64,000 nucleotides of DNA from an uncultured Chromatiaceae bacterium (GCA_945787785.1 CALZIO010000009.1:1-64000), one strand, 5' to 3'. Positions 47,810-57,788 are shown, counted from the first letter of the stretch. Numbers and translations are program-made. The notes: a model not told the origin generated them from the sequence alone.

Positions 47810-49222
47810 ATGGACCAGAAAAAAGCGCAAATCGACGAAAGCAATGTTCAGGAACTTTACGATGAACTAGCGCAGTGGCATATCAACACCGGCGGCCAAA
47901 CCATTCATGCCAAACGCATGCCGGGCAAATTCAGAACACTTAAATGGATCACCATGTCGACTTGGCTGGTTTTCTTTCTCGGCCCTTATTTACGTTGGGA
48001 CGGACAACAAGCGGTTCTGTTCGATATTCCCAACCGTCAGTTTCATCTGTTTGCGATCACGGTGCATCCGCAAGATGTCTGGATGTTGTCCCTGGTGCTG
48101 ATCTTGATGGCGATGGTGCTATTTGGTGTCACTGCTATCGCCGGACGTGTTTTCTGCGGCTACTTCTGTTTCCAAACCATCTGGACTGATGTTTTCACCT
48201 GGATAGAAGAAAAGATTGAAGGCCTGCCGGCACAACGGCGCAAGCTCGACAAGACATCACTGAACTTCGACAAGGCCAAGAAAAAAATCATCAAACATAG
48301 TATTTGGCTGGCTATTTCAGTGTTAACCGGCATCACCTTTGCCGCCTATTTCACCGATGCTTTTCAGCTTTGGGTTGACTACTTTACCCTGCAGGCAAAC
48401 ATGGTGGCCTACATCGTCCTGGGCCTGTTTATATTAGGCACCTATTTCCTGGCCGGTTATCTGCGTGAACAGACCTGCTTCTGGCTCTGCCCCTATGCAC
48501 GTATTCAAGGTGTTATGTATGACAAGGACACCATTCTGCCCACCTACGATGCACAACGGGGTGAACCGCGCGGTAAACTGAAGTCTAATAGCAACACCGG
48601 CGACTGTATCGATTGCCACATGTGTGTCGCGGTGTGCCCCACCGGCGTCGACATACGCCAAGGCCAACAGGAAGGCTGTATCACCTGCGGTCTGTGTATC
48701 GATGCCTGTGACAACATCATGGAAAAGATCGATCGACCCAAAGGACTGGTGCGTTATGCCTCGATCAAAGAGATCCGCGGCGGACATCTCAAGCCACTCC
48801 TTAAACGTCCGCGCGTCATTGTTTATTCGAGCATCATCATTGCCGCCTTTGCCGGTGTATTCTACGGCCTGGTCAATATTGCAGCCATTGAATGGCATAT
48901 CCTGCATCAACGTCAACCACTCTATATCATGATGTCAGATGGCTCTGTGCAAAATAAATACACCTTCAAGATCCTGAACAAGTCCAAGGAAGACATAACG
49001 GCACGCATCACCGCGCAAGGCATAGAAGGCGCCACCCTGACAGGCATCGCGGACACACTCGAACTCAAGGCTGACAAACTTGTGCCCTTCAATGTTTATG
49101 TGCGTACTAATCCGACGCAGCTGCCTGAAGAACACACGCCCATTACGTTTGTATTGCAAAACATTAATCAACCGGAAATGGTCTTCAAAGAAAAAAGCGT
49201 AATGGTACGCCCACCGCGATAA
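47810..49222 (+). CDS. ccoG: cbb3 oxidase accessory protein CcoG
   Basis: The 470-residue RdxA/FixG-family membrane protein has several helices, a NapH-like region FCGYFCFQTIWTDVF and two cluster motifs CIDCHMCVAVCPTGVD and CITCGLCIDACDNI. The C-terminal third is an Ig-like periplasmic domain. CcoG is thought to reduce Cu(II) for cbb3 assembly. It starts a second transcription unit after the terminator and is followed by two genes with likely related roles. Confidence 0.94.
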   Translation: MDQKKAQIDESNVQELYDELAQWHINTGGQTIHAKRMPGKFRTLKWITMSTWLVFFLGPYLRWDGQQAVLFDIPNRQFHLFAITVHPQDVWMLSLVLILMAMVLFGVTAIAGRVFCGYFCFQTIWTDVFTWIEEKIEGLPAQRRKLDKTSLNFDKAKKKIIKHSIWLAISVLTGITFAAYFTDAFQLWVDYFTLQANMVAYIVLGLFILGTYFLAGYLREQTCFWLCPYARIQGVMYDKDTILPTYDAQRGEPRGKLKSNSNTGDCIDCHMCVAVCPTGVDIRQGQQEGCITCGLCIDACDNIMEKIDRPKGLVRYASIKEIRGGHLKPLLKRPRVIVYSSIIIAAFAGVFYGLVNIAAIEWHILHQRQPLYIMMSDGSVQNKYTFKILNKSKEDITARITAQGIEGATLTGIADTLELKADKLVPFNVYVRTNPTQLPEEHTPITFVLQNINQPEMVFKEKSVMVRPPR

Positions 49223-49248
49223 CAACAAGAAACCAAGGCCTGGTAAAC

Positions 49249-49926
49249 ATGAATTACAAACTGAAACTGCTGTATGCCGTATTGATTGTGTTGGCCATCG
49301 TCACCCTCTGGCCATCAGAAGCGGAACGTGATTCATCCAAGATACGTGTCTGGAAAGCCCATGTAGATGAGACCGGCCACGTAAACGTGCTGGGGGTAGT
49401 ACTCGGCCAATCCACTTTAAAAGAGGCTGAAGAAGCGCTCCACAGCCAGAGTGAACGAGCACTGTTTGTCGAGATGGAAAACCAGTCACTCAAGCGTGAA
49501 ACCATAGAGGCCTTCTTCCCCACCTCGCCCGACCGCGCCAAGATCATTGTCGAGCTCGATGCACCGAATGAGCTGCTCACACGCATCAAGGAACGCTCTT
49601 ACAAGCCCATGGCCTTCCCCTCCGGCAATGTGAAGCTTGAAATCGCGCCGGAGCACAGTGCTGAAATTGAACAGCTCAGCGCCAAATCCCTAACCTACAT
49701 TCCACCGGTTTCACTCGACACAGCAACGATTGAGCAGCAGTTTGGTGCACCTGACAAACAGCTCCGCGATACTGATGCCAACCTGCATCTGCTCTACCCG
49801 GCTCTGGGCCTGGATGTAGTGTTGCCGCCGGGAGGCAAACCGCTGTTGCAGTTTGTGCCACTGGATGAATTTGATCGTTTGCTTGGACTGATCAACGTCG
49901 GTTCCAGCGATTCGGGGGGCCAATGA
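49249..49926 (+). CDS. Membrane-anchored hypothetical protein of the cco region
   Basis: The 225-residue protein has an N-terminal hydrophobic helix (LLYAVLIVLAIVTLW) and a long periplasmic part with LGVVLGQSTLKEAEEAL, which looks like an alpha/beta fold of two similar halves; the second has TIEQQFGAPDKQL. It occupies the spot where ccoH usually lies between ccoG and ccoS-type genes, but is longer and not like FixH/CcoH. It overlaps the next gene by four bases. A role in cbb3 assembly is inferred from place only. Confidence 0.6.
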   Translation: MNYKLKLLYAVLIVLAIVTLWPSEAERDSSKIRVWKAHVDETGHVNVLGVVLGQSTLKEAEEALHSQSERALFVEMENQSLKRETIEAFFPTSPDRAKIIVELDAPNELLTRIKERSYKPMAFPSGNVKLEIAPEHSAEIEQLSAKSLTYIPPVSLDTATIEQQFGAPDKQLRDTDANLHLLYPALGLDVVLPPGGKPLLQFVPLDEFDRLLGLINVGSSDSGGQ

Positions 49927-50738
49927 CAGAACTGCTCGCCGCCAGTTTCGCCATCGGATTTCTCGGTAGCCTGCACTGCATAGGCATGTGTGGTGGCCTG
50001 GTTACCGCCATGACCATGACACGATCACACACCTGGTGGCCTGGCATTATCTCTTATCAGTTCGGCCGCATTACCACCTACACAGCGCTTGGTTTGATCG
50101 CCGGTTTGATTGGCAGTCTATTCGCTCAGGATGGCTGGTTAAGCGGCGCACAAAATATATTAAGCATTTTTGCCGGTATGATAATCATCATCCTGGCCTT
50201 GCACATTGCTGGCTGGCTGCCTGATCCTTTTTCCCGCTTAAGTACGCGCATAGCCAATGCAACAGGATTAAGCCGCGCCATCAACGCTGCGGCGACGCAG
50301 GACACCACAGGGCCCTGGTATTCTGTCGGCATCCTCAACGGTTTACTGCCTTGCGGTCTGGTCTATGCGGGCCTGGGTTTAAGCCTCACTGCTCATGCCA
50401 GTTGGCAAGGCGCAGCAGCTATGTTTGTTTTTGGCTTGGGCACTGTGCCGGCAATGATGGCTGTACCCGCGCTGATGCGAGCAGTCACACCTGCCATGCG
50501 TGGCCGGATACTTAAGGTTGGCGCCGTTTTATTGATCCTGATTGGCGTTTTTACGCTAATGCGCGGCACCACACTCGGGAAACATGATCATAACAATCAT
50601 GATGGTTCACAACACCAGCATGAACAGCATCAGCATGACATGTCGATGAATGAACTTTCAAAACTGGATCCCGACAGTTATTGCATTACCGATATAACAC
50701 CAACAAAACAATTAACAGAGAGCACAAGCGAAGAATAA
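49923..50738 (+). CDS. SafE/DsbD_2-type membrane protein with His-rich tail
   Basis: The 271-residue protein has six or so hydrophobic helices and the family opener LGSLHCIGMCGGLVTAM, where the two cysteines sit in the first helix, then GLLPCGLVYAGLGL. Such proteins occur in cbb3 clusters and are proposed to help copper delivery. After the last helix a tail rich in His, Asn and Gln (residues about 219-240; HDHNNHDG, HQHEQHQHD) could bind copper or another metal. It is transcribed with ccoG and the preceding gene. Confidence 0.85.
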   Translation: MTELLAASFAIGFLGSLHCIGMCGGLVTAMTMTRSHTWWPGIISYQFGRITTYTALGLIAGLIGSLFAQDGWLSGAQNILSIFAGMIIIILALHIAGWLPDPFSRLSTRIANATGLSRAINAAATQDTTGPWYSVGILNGLLPCGLVYAGLGLSLTAHASWQGAAAMFVFGLGTVPAMMAVPALMRAVTPAMRGRILKVGAVLLILIGVFTLMRGTTLGKHDHNNHDGSQHQHEQHQHDMSMNELSKLDPDSYCITDITPTKQLTESTSEE

Positions 50739-50768
50739 GCTGCAAGTTTTATAGACGGGGGTGTCTTA

Positions 50769-51359
50769 ATGAACGAGCAAGAACATAGCAATGGCAGTGA
50801 ATGGCACCCTTTTCAGGCGCACATTTATGCCGCCGTCTATGTTCATGAAAACCAGGCCATTCGAATTATCGAGCACCTGATTCAGAATGACTTCCTGATG
50901 GATCGCATATCCATTCTTGGCCGCCGCTTTTCCAAAGGCGACGATATCCTCGGTATTTATTACCCTTCGCCCAAAGAGCGCATGAAGGTTTGGGTTAAAC
51001 GCGGCGTTATTATTGGTGCTATCTGGGGATTTGTCGCCAGCCTCATCAGCACGGTTGCCTCACTTGAAGGCAGCAATCAGGATATATTAATCCATACCTT
51101 CATATGGACTACCATCTACAGTGCCTTGGTCGGTGGCTTGATGGCAGGTGCAGCAGCCTTCTCACAAATCGCCTCGATGCTGCATCGCATGGGTATCCCC
51201 CAGGATCAGATAAAACAACTCGAAACCGCCATCAGAGAACAGAAATACGTCATACTATTATTGGGCTCACGCCAGGAGTTGGAGCCGTTTCGTTATAAAA
51301 TTGAACATAGCGGCGCGGAACTGTTTCTGGAATTCGCTAAAGACAAACTGGAAGTTTAA
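50769..51359 (+). CDS. DUF1269-like membrane protein
   Basis: The 196-residue protein begins with a soluble segment (AAVYVHENQAIRIIEHLIQNDF, in part) like general-stress or DUF1269 proteins, followed by two hydrophobic segments (VIIGAIWGFVASLISTVASL and IYSALVGGLMAGAAAF) with Gly-rich faces, then a soluble C-terminus. The function is unknown. It follows the His-tail protein by 30 bp and may be in the same transcript. Confidence 0.7.
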   Translation: MNEQEHSNGSEWHPFQAHIYAAVYVHENQAIRIIEHLIQNDFLMDRISILGRRFSKGDDILGIYYPSPKERMKVWVKRGVIIGAIWGFVASLISTVASLEGSNQDILIHTFIWTTIYSALVGGLMAGAAAFSQIASMLHRMGIPQDQIKQLETAIREQKYVILLLGSRQELEPFRYKIEHSGAELFLEFAKDKLEV

Positions 51360-51383
51360 TGATTATATTTATAAAACTGTGAC

Positions 51384-51521
51384 ATGAATATTATGTGGGC
51401 AATGGCACTGTTAGAACTTGGCCTGTTAGTAATCATCGTTGCAGTTGTTGTCTGGGCCATTAGAAAAAAACCGGCAGCAAAGAATGATTCTGATCCACCA
51501 AACCCTAATGATAAATCTTAA
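51384..51521 (+). CDS. Tiny membrane protein
   Basis: A 45-residue protein starts at ATG 51384 (or the ATG nine bases later). It has one hydrophobic helix (LLELGLLVIIVAVVVWAI) and a charged tail ending in NPNDKS. The layout, one helix then K-rich tail ending in ND-K, is like the 37-residue gene at 47465. There is no strong ribosome site. It may be transcribed with the preceding gene. Confidence 0.5.
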   Translation: MNIMWAMALLELGLLVIIVAVVVWAIRKKPAAKNDSDPPNPNDKS

Positions 51522-51672
51522 GCACATGACTCCGACCCATGTGCCCTGTACGTATACGCGGAGTGACGAAGAATTGGCTTCATTACAGCCCACTATAACC
51601 TTATGTTTTCAGATGAAACCAGCAAATAATAACTACCCGAACTAACGCTGGCTGTGACAGGTCAAATAAAAT

Positions 51673-52062
51673 ATGAATGTCAGAATTTCAATTTATTTGC
51701 TGTGTTTATTGTTCCCAGCCATAGGGATGGCTGATAAATCCAGCGTCGACTCGATGAAATTGCAGAAACTAAACCAGTCAAGCCAACAAAAACTAGAGAT
51801 CATTCAAAGCCCCACTAAATCTCAGACAGGGTCGAAAACACAAAAAGATAAAAAGTCTCAGGAAAGTCTAAATTTGAATCAACAAATTGATCAGTTAATG
51901 TTGCAAGAAAACCAGAAGCGTAAGCAAGCCACATCGAAACACCGCACCAAGGCTTCCCCTTCAACCTCCCACCATCGTATAAAATCAAACGCTCAACATC
52001 AGCAATTCCGTCAAGAGCAAAAAATCCAATTGAATCGATTCAGGTTACAACAACAAAAATAA
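51673..52062 (+). CDS. Secreted Gln/Lys/Ser-rich hypothetical protein
   Basis: The 129-residue protein has a signal peptide (IYLLCLLFPAIGMA) and a low-complexity mature part rich in Gln, Lys and Ser, very basic and probably disordered or coiled. No domain is recognisable. It stands alone between two differently oriented gene groups. It has composition like small periplasmic nucleic-acid- or wall-binding proteins but that is only an impression. Confidence 0.5.
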   Translation: MNVRISIYLLCLLFPAIGMADKSSVDSMKLQKLNQSSQQKLEIIQSPTKSQTGSKTQKDKKSQESLNLNQQIDQLMLQENQKRKQATSKHRTKASPSTSHHRIKSNAQHQQFRQEQKIQLNRFRLQQQK

Positions 52063-52123
52063 GCTTACTTATAATACTATAGAGACTTGAGACTCACTTC
52101 ACTGGTTTTACAATCAAACAATC

Positions 52124-53959
52124 TCAAGTTGGGTGAAATGGAAAAATCATTGGCGCAATAACCAAGGTGACCAGATAGGTCAGTAACAACAGTGGTGTCC
52201 CCACCTTCACAAAATCAGTGAACTTATACCGGCCTGGGTCAACAACCAGAGTCACCACCGGCGTCGACACTGGCGTTGAATAAGCAGCGGATGCGGCTAT
52301 CAACACTGCCACGGCAAACGGATACGGTGATACACCAGTTGCCGCGGCGACATAGATGGCAATGGGTGCGACAAGTACTGCGGAGGCGGTATTGGACAAT
52401 ACCAATCCAAGTCCTGCTGTGAGGAAAAAGATCACACTTAGCATTAAATAAGGACCAGAATCGCCTACCGTGGATATCAAATTATCAACGATAAGCTGCG
52501 TACCGCCAGTTTTGGTCAGCGCATCGGCAAGCGGCAACATGCCGGCAATGAGCACCAAGCTGCTCCAATGAATTGCCCGATAGGCATCTTCCATGGTCAG
52601 GCAACGGGTAAATACGGCAGCGAGTGCCGCCATTAACACGGCCGTCACCAACGGCACCACACCAAAAATTGTAAGCATGACCATGGCAACAAGAATTGTA
52701 AGTGCAATCGGCATGCGGCGATAAGACGGAACAATATCAGTGAGCTCAGTGGGCATTTCCAGCACCACGAAGTCGTGAGCCAGCGACTGCAACTGTTGGA
52801 TCCTGGACCAAGGCCCTATGACAAACAGACTGTCTGACGAATGCAGCTTCACATCCTTGAAGTCAGCTACTGGCTCTTTGGACCGGCGTAATCCCATCAC
52901 GTGAAGATTATAATTCGAACGAAACTCGGCTTCGCGCAACGACTTGCCGATCAATTTCGATTCTGGGTGTATCAAGACTGAAGCACCACCCAGTTCCCAT
53001 AACCAGCGTTTTCTTTCTAGTATGGATATTGGCAGTCGTGTTAATGCCTGTTCATTACACAGGCGCTCATTATCTTCAGGCGTGCCGACCACCACCAGGA
53101 CGTCCTGCGCATGCAGCTCAGTGCCGGGCATGGGTGCCGCATTACGATCCTCGCCTCCGGGTACACTGCGCATTATTCCTATTACCCTGACCTGATAGCG
53201 ACTTTCAAGCTCGGTGTCAGCGATGGTTTTACCCGCCAGGGAAGATTGGTTATCTATACGCAGTCGCTGATACTCTTCACCAATTCTAAAATCATCCCAA
53301 AGTTCCAGGATAGAGCGGCCACGCAGCCCCGAACTTGTCTTGTCAGCGTCGCCTGGTAGCATTCGACGCCCTATGAGCAGAATATAAACAACGGCCACCA
53401 CCAGCACAGCTATACCAACCAGCGTAAAGCTGAAAAAACCGAATCCGTCATAGCCAGCACTCTTAAGTTCCTCATGCACGACGATATTCGGTGTGGTAGC
53501 AATCAACGTCAGCATGCCGCTGATGAGCGCGGCATAAGACATGGGAATCAACATGCGTGAGGCATTGAGTTTTGTTTCCACAGCAATCCTCAACACGATG
53601 GGAATGAAGATAGCAACAACCGCCGTTGAGCTCATAATCGATCCCAACACCCCTGCACCCACCATGATGAGTATCAATAAATGCGTCTCATTGCTGCCAC
53701 CTTTTTTGAGGATCCAGTCGCCCACTGCACTTGCAACACCTGTGCGGGCTAGCATCTCACCCACTATCAGCAGGCCAGCAACCAAAATGACTACTGAACT
53801 ACCGAATCCCGACAAGGCTTCACCAACGGTGAGCACACCGCTGAGCATCAACGCCAACACCACCAGTAATGCGACAATATCAAAACGCACGCGGTTAGTT
53901 GCCATCAACACAGCTGCAACTGCAATTACTGCAAACACAAACATAATCTCAGTAGTCAT
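52124..53959 (-). CDS. SLC13/DASS-type anion transporter with two TrkA-C domains
   Basis: The 611-residue protein has about 11 hydrophobic helices split by two cytoplasmic TrkA-C-type domains (about 205-290 and 300-390; LRIDNQSSLAGKTIADTEL and SKLIGKSLREAEFRSNYNL). Transporter motifs include LASTTAVVAIFIPIVLRIA-like stretches (SSTAVVAIFIPIV) and SNTASAVLVAPIAI. Relatives carry sulfate, dicarboxylates or other anions with Na+; the substrate here is unknown. It is monocistronic as far as visible. Confidence 0.9.
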   Translation of the reverse strand: MTTEIMFVFAVIAVAAVLMATNRVRFDIVALLVVLALMLSGVLTVGEALSGFGSSVVILVAGLLIVGEMLARTGVASAVGDWILKKGGSNETHLLILIMVGAGVLGSIMSSTAVVAIFIPIVLRIAVETKLNASRMLIPMSYAALISGMLTLIATTPNIVVHEELKSAGYDGFGFFSFTLVGIAVLVVAVVYILLIGRRMLPGDADKTSSGLRGRSILELWDDFRIGEEYQRLRIDNQSSLAGKTIADTELESRYQVRVIGIMRSVPGGEDRNAAPMPGTELHAQDVLVVVGTPEDNERLCNEQALTRLPISILERKRWLWELGGASVLIHPESKLIGKSLREAEFRSNYNLHVMGLRRSKEPVADFKDVKLHSSDSLFVIGPWSRIQQLQSLAHDFVVLEMPTELTDIVPSYRRMPIALTILVAMVMLTIFGVVPLVTAVLMAALAAVFTRCLTMEDAYRAIHWSSLVLIAGMLPLADALTKTGGTQLIVDNLISTVGDSGPYLMLSVIFFLTAGLGLVLSNTASAVLVAPIAIYVAAATGVSPYPFAVAVLIAASAAYSTPVSTPVVTLVVDPGRYKFTDFVKVGTPLLLLTYLVTLVIAPMIFPFHPT

Positions 53960-54006
53960 TAATCCATTTACCTGTCACTCGTATGTTTTAAGCAGATATC
54001 AATTAT

Positions 54007-54876
54007 TCAATAATAGACCTTGAGGTAACCCAATAGTCCAGACAATTTCGAGTCAAATTTGCCACGCATCTGATCATTTTTTGCCTGGAAATCCATATTA
54101 ACCAAGTTCAACCCAACACCGAACCCGACATGCTTAAAAGTATTGTGTTCGAAGTTCAGCAGAAATTCCTGCCGACTGCCTCCATAGTCACCAATCTCGA
54201 GAAAAAATAACTCATAACGCATATTGGCCTGCCATTTGTCACTCATTTGATAACGTCCGCCTACGCTAGCGGTAGGTAACGGTATGTTTGCTTTGGTATT
54301 GACACTATCCTGCTCGATAGAAAACGTGTTAGTCACTTGAGCCGTATACGCAATGTCAACGTCAACAGACTGGATGTTCAAGCCTGCACCGATGTACCAC
54401 TCGTAGTCGCGTTTATTAAGGAAAGACCAGGCATAACCCAATTTCAGCAGATCGAAATTCCATTGTGTAACGACCTCTGCTCCAATAGGGATGACATCCA
54501 TACCGTCAGGGTCGTCAGGGTCGCCAATAATGGCTTCTTGTGTGGCGATGGAATGGCCCTCGCGCCGGCTATTGTAGTAGGTCCAGTCGATGCGATGCCG
54601 CTTGTTAAAGCGAAAAAAACCATCAATGCGCCCGACGGTTTCGCTGGAATCGACGTTAAAACTGTCTTCGAGAGCGATTACCGTGCCGATAGGAACCGTG
54701 CGTGAGTCAAAACGGATATTGGTGTCGAAGCTGCCGATAAAAAAGGCACCAAAACGAATTTTAAATCGCTCGGTGGGCGGGTAATCATCATAGTTGTCCG
54801 AGGCGGTAACGGGGAACACAGCGCCAACGACTAATGCCAAGCCTACAACAAGCACTCGCACCTTGTTGAATGCCAT
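54007..54876 (-). CDS. Outer-membrane beta-barrel protein
   Basis: About 289 residues from the ATG at 54876 (GGAG eight bases before). A signal peptide (VLVVGLALVVGAVFPVTA) precedes amphipathic strands such as RFKIRFGAFFIGSFDTNIRF, YEWYIGAGLNIQSV, NMRYELFFLEIG and a C-terminal tyrosine pair (LKVYY), all usual for outer-membrane barrels. The ligand or role is unknown. It lies 47 bp from the transporter gene on the same strand. Confidence 0.75.
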   Translation of the reverse strand: MAFNKVRVLVVGLALVVGAVFPVTASDNYDDYPPTERFKIRFGAFFIGSFDTNIRFDSRTVPIGTVIALEDSFNVDSSETVGRIDGFFRFNKRHRIDWTYYNSRREGHSIATQEAIIGDPDDPDGMDVIPIGAEVVTQWNFDLLKLGYAWSFLNKRDYEWYIGAGLNIQSVDVDIAYTAQVTNTFSIEQDSVNTKANIPLPTASVGGRYQMSDKWQANMRYELFFLEIGDYGGSRQEFLLNFEHNTFKHVGFGVGLNLVNMDFQAKNDQMRGKFDSKLSGLLGYLKVYY

Positions 54877-55014
54877 GCAATATCTCCGAGCGTCTCTACC
54901 TATCTTGACCATGCGGCCCACACCGCCCCTGCTGAAGAATGTAATTATTTTATCTGTTTACTCTAATGCATTCTTCCGTCATTGATCTTACTATTTTTAC
55001 ATCAGCTAAAAGGT

Positions 55015-56979
55015 TCAGGGCGTGTACCAGATAGGCGATGTATAGGCTCTATCCTGCAGTGTCGCTGGAACAATGTCGGGGCGATCTATATTAAAGAACG
55101 CTGCATCATAGGTAGTCCAACGTGGGGTTGGGATCTCTAGTACCCGCACATAGTAGAAGGCATGTTCATTGGGATCGAAATCGGGATCTTGCCAATACCC
55201 CGCCAACAATGCAGCGCCGATAGTATTGGTATAGGTCGCGGTCTCGACATCAACTGTGTTGCCGACGGACTCCTTGGCACGACCATCAGCACCAATCTTG
55301 CGGCCGTCGGAAACGGCTATGTCAAAAATACGCTCATGGGTATCGCCCTTGTTGTCCACCCAGCCTTTGATAATCTGAACACGATCCAGATTGGCGCCGT
55401 CAGGATCACGTAACGCCCGGATCATAAAGTTTGGCGCCTTACCTTCGGGCGCCTTCATCAAATCACCCCCCATGGGTACCCCACGGCGGTAACCCTGGGC
55501 GATAAAATCAGGCCGTGCCACCTCGTCCGCTTCGAATTCCCAGCCAGCAAACACACGTACCCTGATCCGGGTCCCGGTAGTTGCGTAGACCTCCTTGCGC
55601 TTCATTGCAGCAAAGATTTCACCACGGGTATTTTCACGTGTCCACACGGCGGTAAGACCAGAGGCCACCTCCTGTGAGGTCATGATTCTAAGAGCAGGAT
55701 CATCAGCAGGAATTACTTCGTTATTGTGCCGATTTGGCGATGGTTCGGTCTTCTGATACTTACCGAAATAGTTTTCTTCTCGTGTTGTCGCCAAGGCGGT
55801 GTGGGAGTCAGATGCGGCGTTCAATCCGAACTTAAAGGGATTGGCACCGATATTCTTGGCAAACTTGAGACCCAACTTAAGTGCTGAGCGTGCATATTCG
55901 TACTGCAGCATCTCTTTTGTTTTTGCTGCAGATCCATCGAGGTTGCCAACATCCCAGTTCTCGTAATCGGCAAATTCGTCCTCGGTAGACAGCAATGGGT
56001 GTGTCTCCTCGTCACCTTTAATCTGCGACATCTCGTGCAGCGGCTCCCAGCGTATCCGTTTCTCTGCATATTCACGGCTAATCTTTTTACCCGAGAATGT
56101 TTTCTCGCTGAACATCAAACCATTGCTGACATTTCCATTATGAGGTATAGCGATGACCTGTCCGCCCGTCTTATCCTCATAGCCGGCCAGAAATTCCCAT
56201 AGATCCTCAGGATCAAAACTGTCGAATGACGAGAATGGCAAGGTCTGGCTGGTCTTGTCGGCACCGTCAGCAAAGATAACAACGCGATGCAAGTTGTTGC
56301 CGTCCGGGGTAGAGGTCCATTCGAATCCGGTCATCGCCGTGAAGCGGCCTGGTTCGTTGTAGGTTTCCGCCTTGTTTACGAAATTCACCCAGATACTTTG
56401 TGCCAATTCTTCAGTTGCGAAAGGATTAGTACCCTTCACACCATGCTCAATGATGTTTCCAAACGCCTCCATCCGTCCTTCCGGACCGGCATTGAAACGT
56501 TCATGTATCCATTTTCCCCAGGGATCCGCCAACAAGAGGGGATTCGACTCACGGATCATCGGCGCCAAGCCAATTAACTCGGAGTGGTCGGTGATCACCA
56601 GAAAATCCAGCGGCCTAATGAGTTGCACTGGTTGGCCGGTGTTCGATATCACTTTCTCTCCCCGGGCGAAGCGATAACCGGCATCGACATCCAGTGTAGT
56701 CCCCACCAACCCCGCGTCGAACGAGAGATTTGTGTGGAAATGAGTATCACCAAACAAGACCTGATCGGGATAGGCCCTACCAACGAAGGGTGAATAAACC
56801 TTCTCAGTCGCGAGATCTTCGGCGCTAATCTCTCCGTGATCGTAGGGCGATGCCAACGTGGCGCCACCTGAGCACAGATAGAAAAACGTTGTCAGTGCCA
56901 TCAACCCGATTAGATAGCTGACACTCGTCTGCGGGCAATTTACCAACAAAGATTTTGATTCTAATTGTAGGCGACTCAT
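55015..56979 (-). CDS. DUF3604 protein with PHP-like metal site
   Basis: The 654-residue protein has an N-terminal signal or anchor helix (YLIGLMALTTFFYLCSGGATL) and the opening FGDTHFHTNLSFDAG, a His-x-His motif like PHP-type metal phosphoesterases. Later come FLVITDHSELIG, VIAIPHNGN and SDSHTALATTREEN, which supply the other metal ligands. DUF3604 is widespread and has no settled function; hydrolysis of a phosphate or other ester in the periplasm is likely. Next gene downstream is the outer-membrane barrel, 94 bp away. Confidence 0.85.
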   Translation of the reverse strand: MSRLQLESKSLLVNCPQTSVSYLIGLMALTTFFYLCSGGATLASPYDHGEISAEDLATEKVYSPFVGRAYPDQVLFGDTHFHTNLSFDAGLVGTTLDVDAGYRFARGEKVISNTGQPVQLIRPLDFLVITDHSELIGLAPMIRESNPLLLADPWGKWIHERFNAGPEGRMEAFGNIIEHGVKGTNPFATEELAQSIWVNFVNKAETYNEPGRFTAMTGFEWTSTPDGNNLHRVVIFADGADKTSQTLPFSSFDSFDPEDLWEFLAGYEDKTGGQVIAIPHNGNVSNGLMFSEKTFSGKKISREYAEKRIRWEPLHEMSQIKGDEETHPLLSTEDEFADYENWDVGNLDGSAAKTKEMLQYEYARSALKLGLKFAKNIGANPFKFGLNAASDSHTALATTREENYFGKYQKTEPSPNRHNNEVIPADDPALRIMTSQEVASGLTAVWTRENTRGEIFAAMKRKEVYATTGTRIRVRVFAGWEFEADEVARPDFIAQGYRRGVPMGGDLMKAPEGKAPNFMIRALRDPDGANLDRVQIIKGWVDNKGDTHERIFDIAVSDGRKIGADGRAKESVGNTVDVETATYTNTIGAALLAGYWQDPDFDPNEHAFYYVRVLEIPTPRWTTYDAAFFNIDRPDIVPATLQDRAYTSPIWYTP

Positions 56980-57012
56980 ATCGGTTCCCTCCTTTTATTT
57001 ACGCCAACGCTC

Positions 57013-57618
57013 TTACGGTGGAAAACTCCTCAGTATTCGCTGGATAGCATCATTAATGCGCTGTTCGTTCACCTCAGGACGACTCGATTGAGTTACCGTA
57101 CCACTAGCCGACCCTTCCCAGACAAGTTCTTTATTGTCAGCCTCGAACATCGCGATAATCAACGTGCCGACCGTGTAGTTGAACTGTGTCGTCGTGCTTG
57201 TTCCCATGTTTGTTGTCCCCCAATGCATACTACTGTGCCGGGTTGATCCACCCCAATGCGAGGGATAACGGTATCCATGGCCACTCCAACTGCTATGTAC
57301 TGTTTGAAATGAGGTGCGATCCTCGGTTGTGACCTGATAGCCTATGGCTAGGTCGGCTTTATCGCCATCATCGACCTGCTGCAGCCCCTTCGATGTCAGA
57401 TCCGCAACTATGGCAGCAACAATCCGTTGCTCATTAAAGCCATTGATAGGTTGCCCCATGTTATCCAGTAAGGCAAAGGTCTGAAATTGTGAGAAATCGG
57501 CACCGGGATCCCAGTCGTTATTGATACTAATGCCGCTACAGGCTGTTAACGTGGTGATCGCAAGAAATAATGCAGCGATTTTTATAGCAATTATCTTGGT
57601 GTCATATCCCAACAGCAT
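57013..57618 (-). CDS. DUF4136 lipoprotein
   Basis: The 201-residue protein has a lipoprotein signal (ALFLAITTLTAC, Cys27) followed by the DUF4136 pattern: DWDPGADFSQFQTFAL, then IVADLTSKGLQQVDDGDKADLAIGY, an S/T/H-rich segment (SSWSGHGYRYPSHW) and GTLIIAMFEADNKELVWEGSAS with a C-terminal helix. It is an envelope protein of unknown function and is 33 bp upstream of the DUF3604 gene on the same strand. Confidence 0.85.
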   Translation of the reverse strand: MLLGYDTKIIAIKIAALFLAITTLTACSGISINNDWDPGADFSQFQTFALLDNMGQPINGFNEQRIVAAIVADLTSKGLQQVDDGDKADLAIGYQVTTEDRTSFQTVHSSWSGHGYRYPSHWGGSTRHSSMHWGTTNMGTSTTTQFNYTVGTLIIAMFEADNKELVWEGSASGTVTQSSRPEVNEQRINDAIQRILRSFPP

Positions 57619-57788
57619 TACGACCTACCTCTCTAAAATCTGGATTATTAGCATTAAGTAAACAATCATTCTTTCTCAAACACAAGATCTGTCCTGCAAC
57701 AAATATAACCGCACTTATTTTATTTGTTTCACCTTTGCACGGCGAAATGAATTTATAACCCTACTCTGCTAATATTAATAAATTGCTT

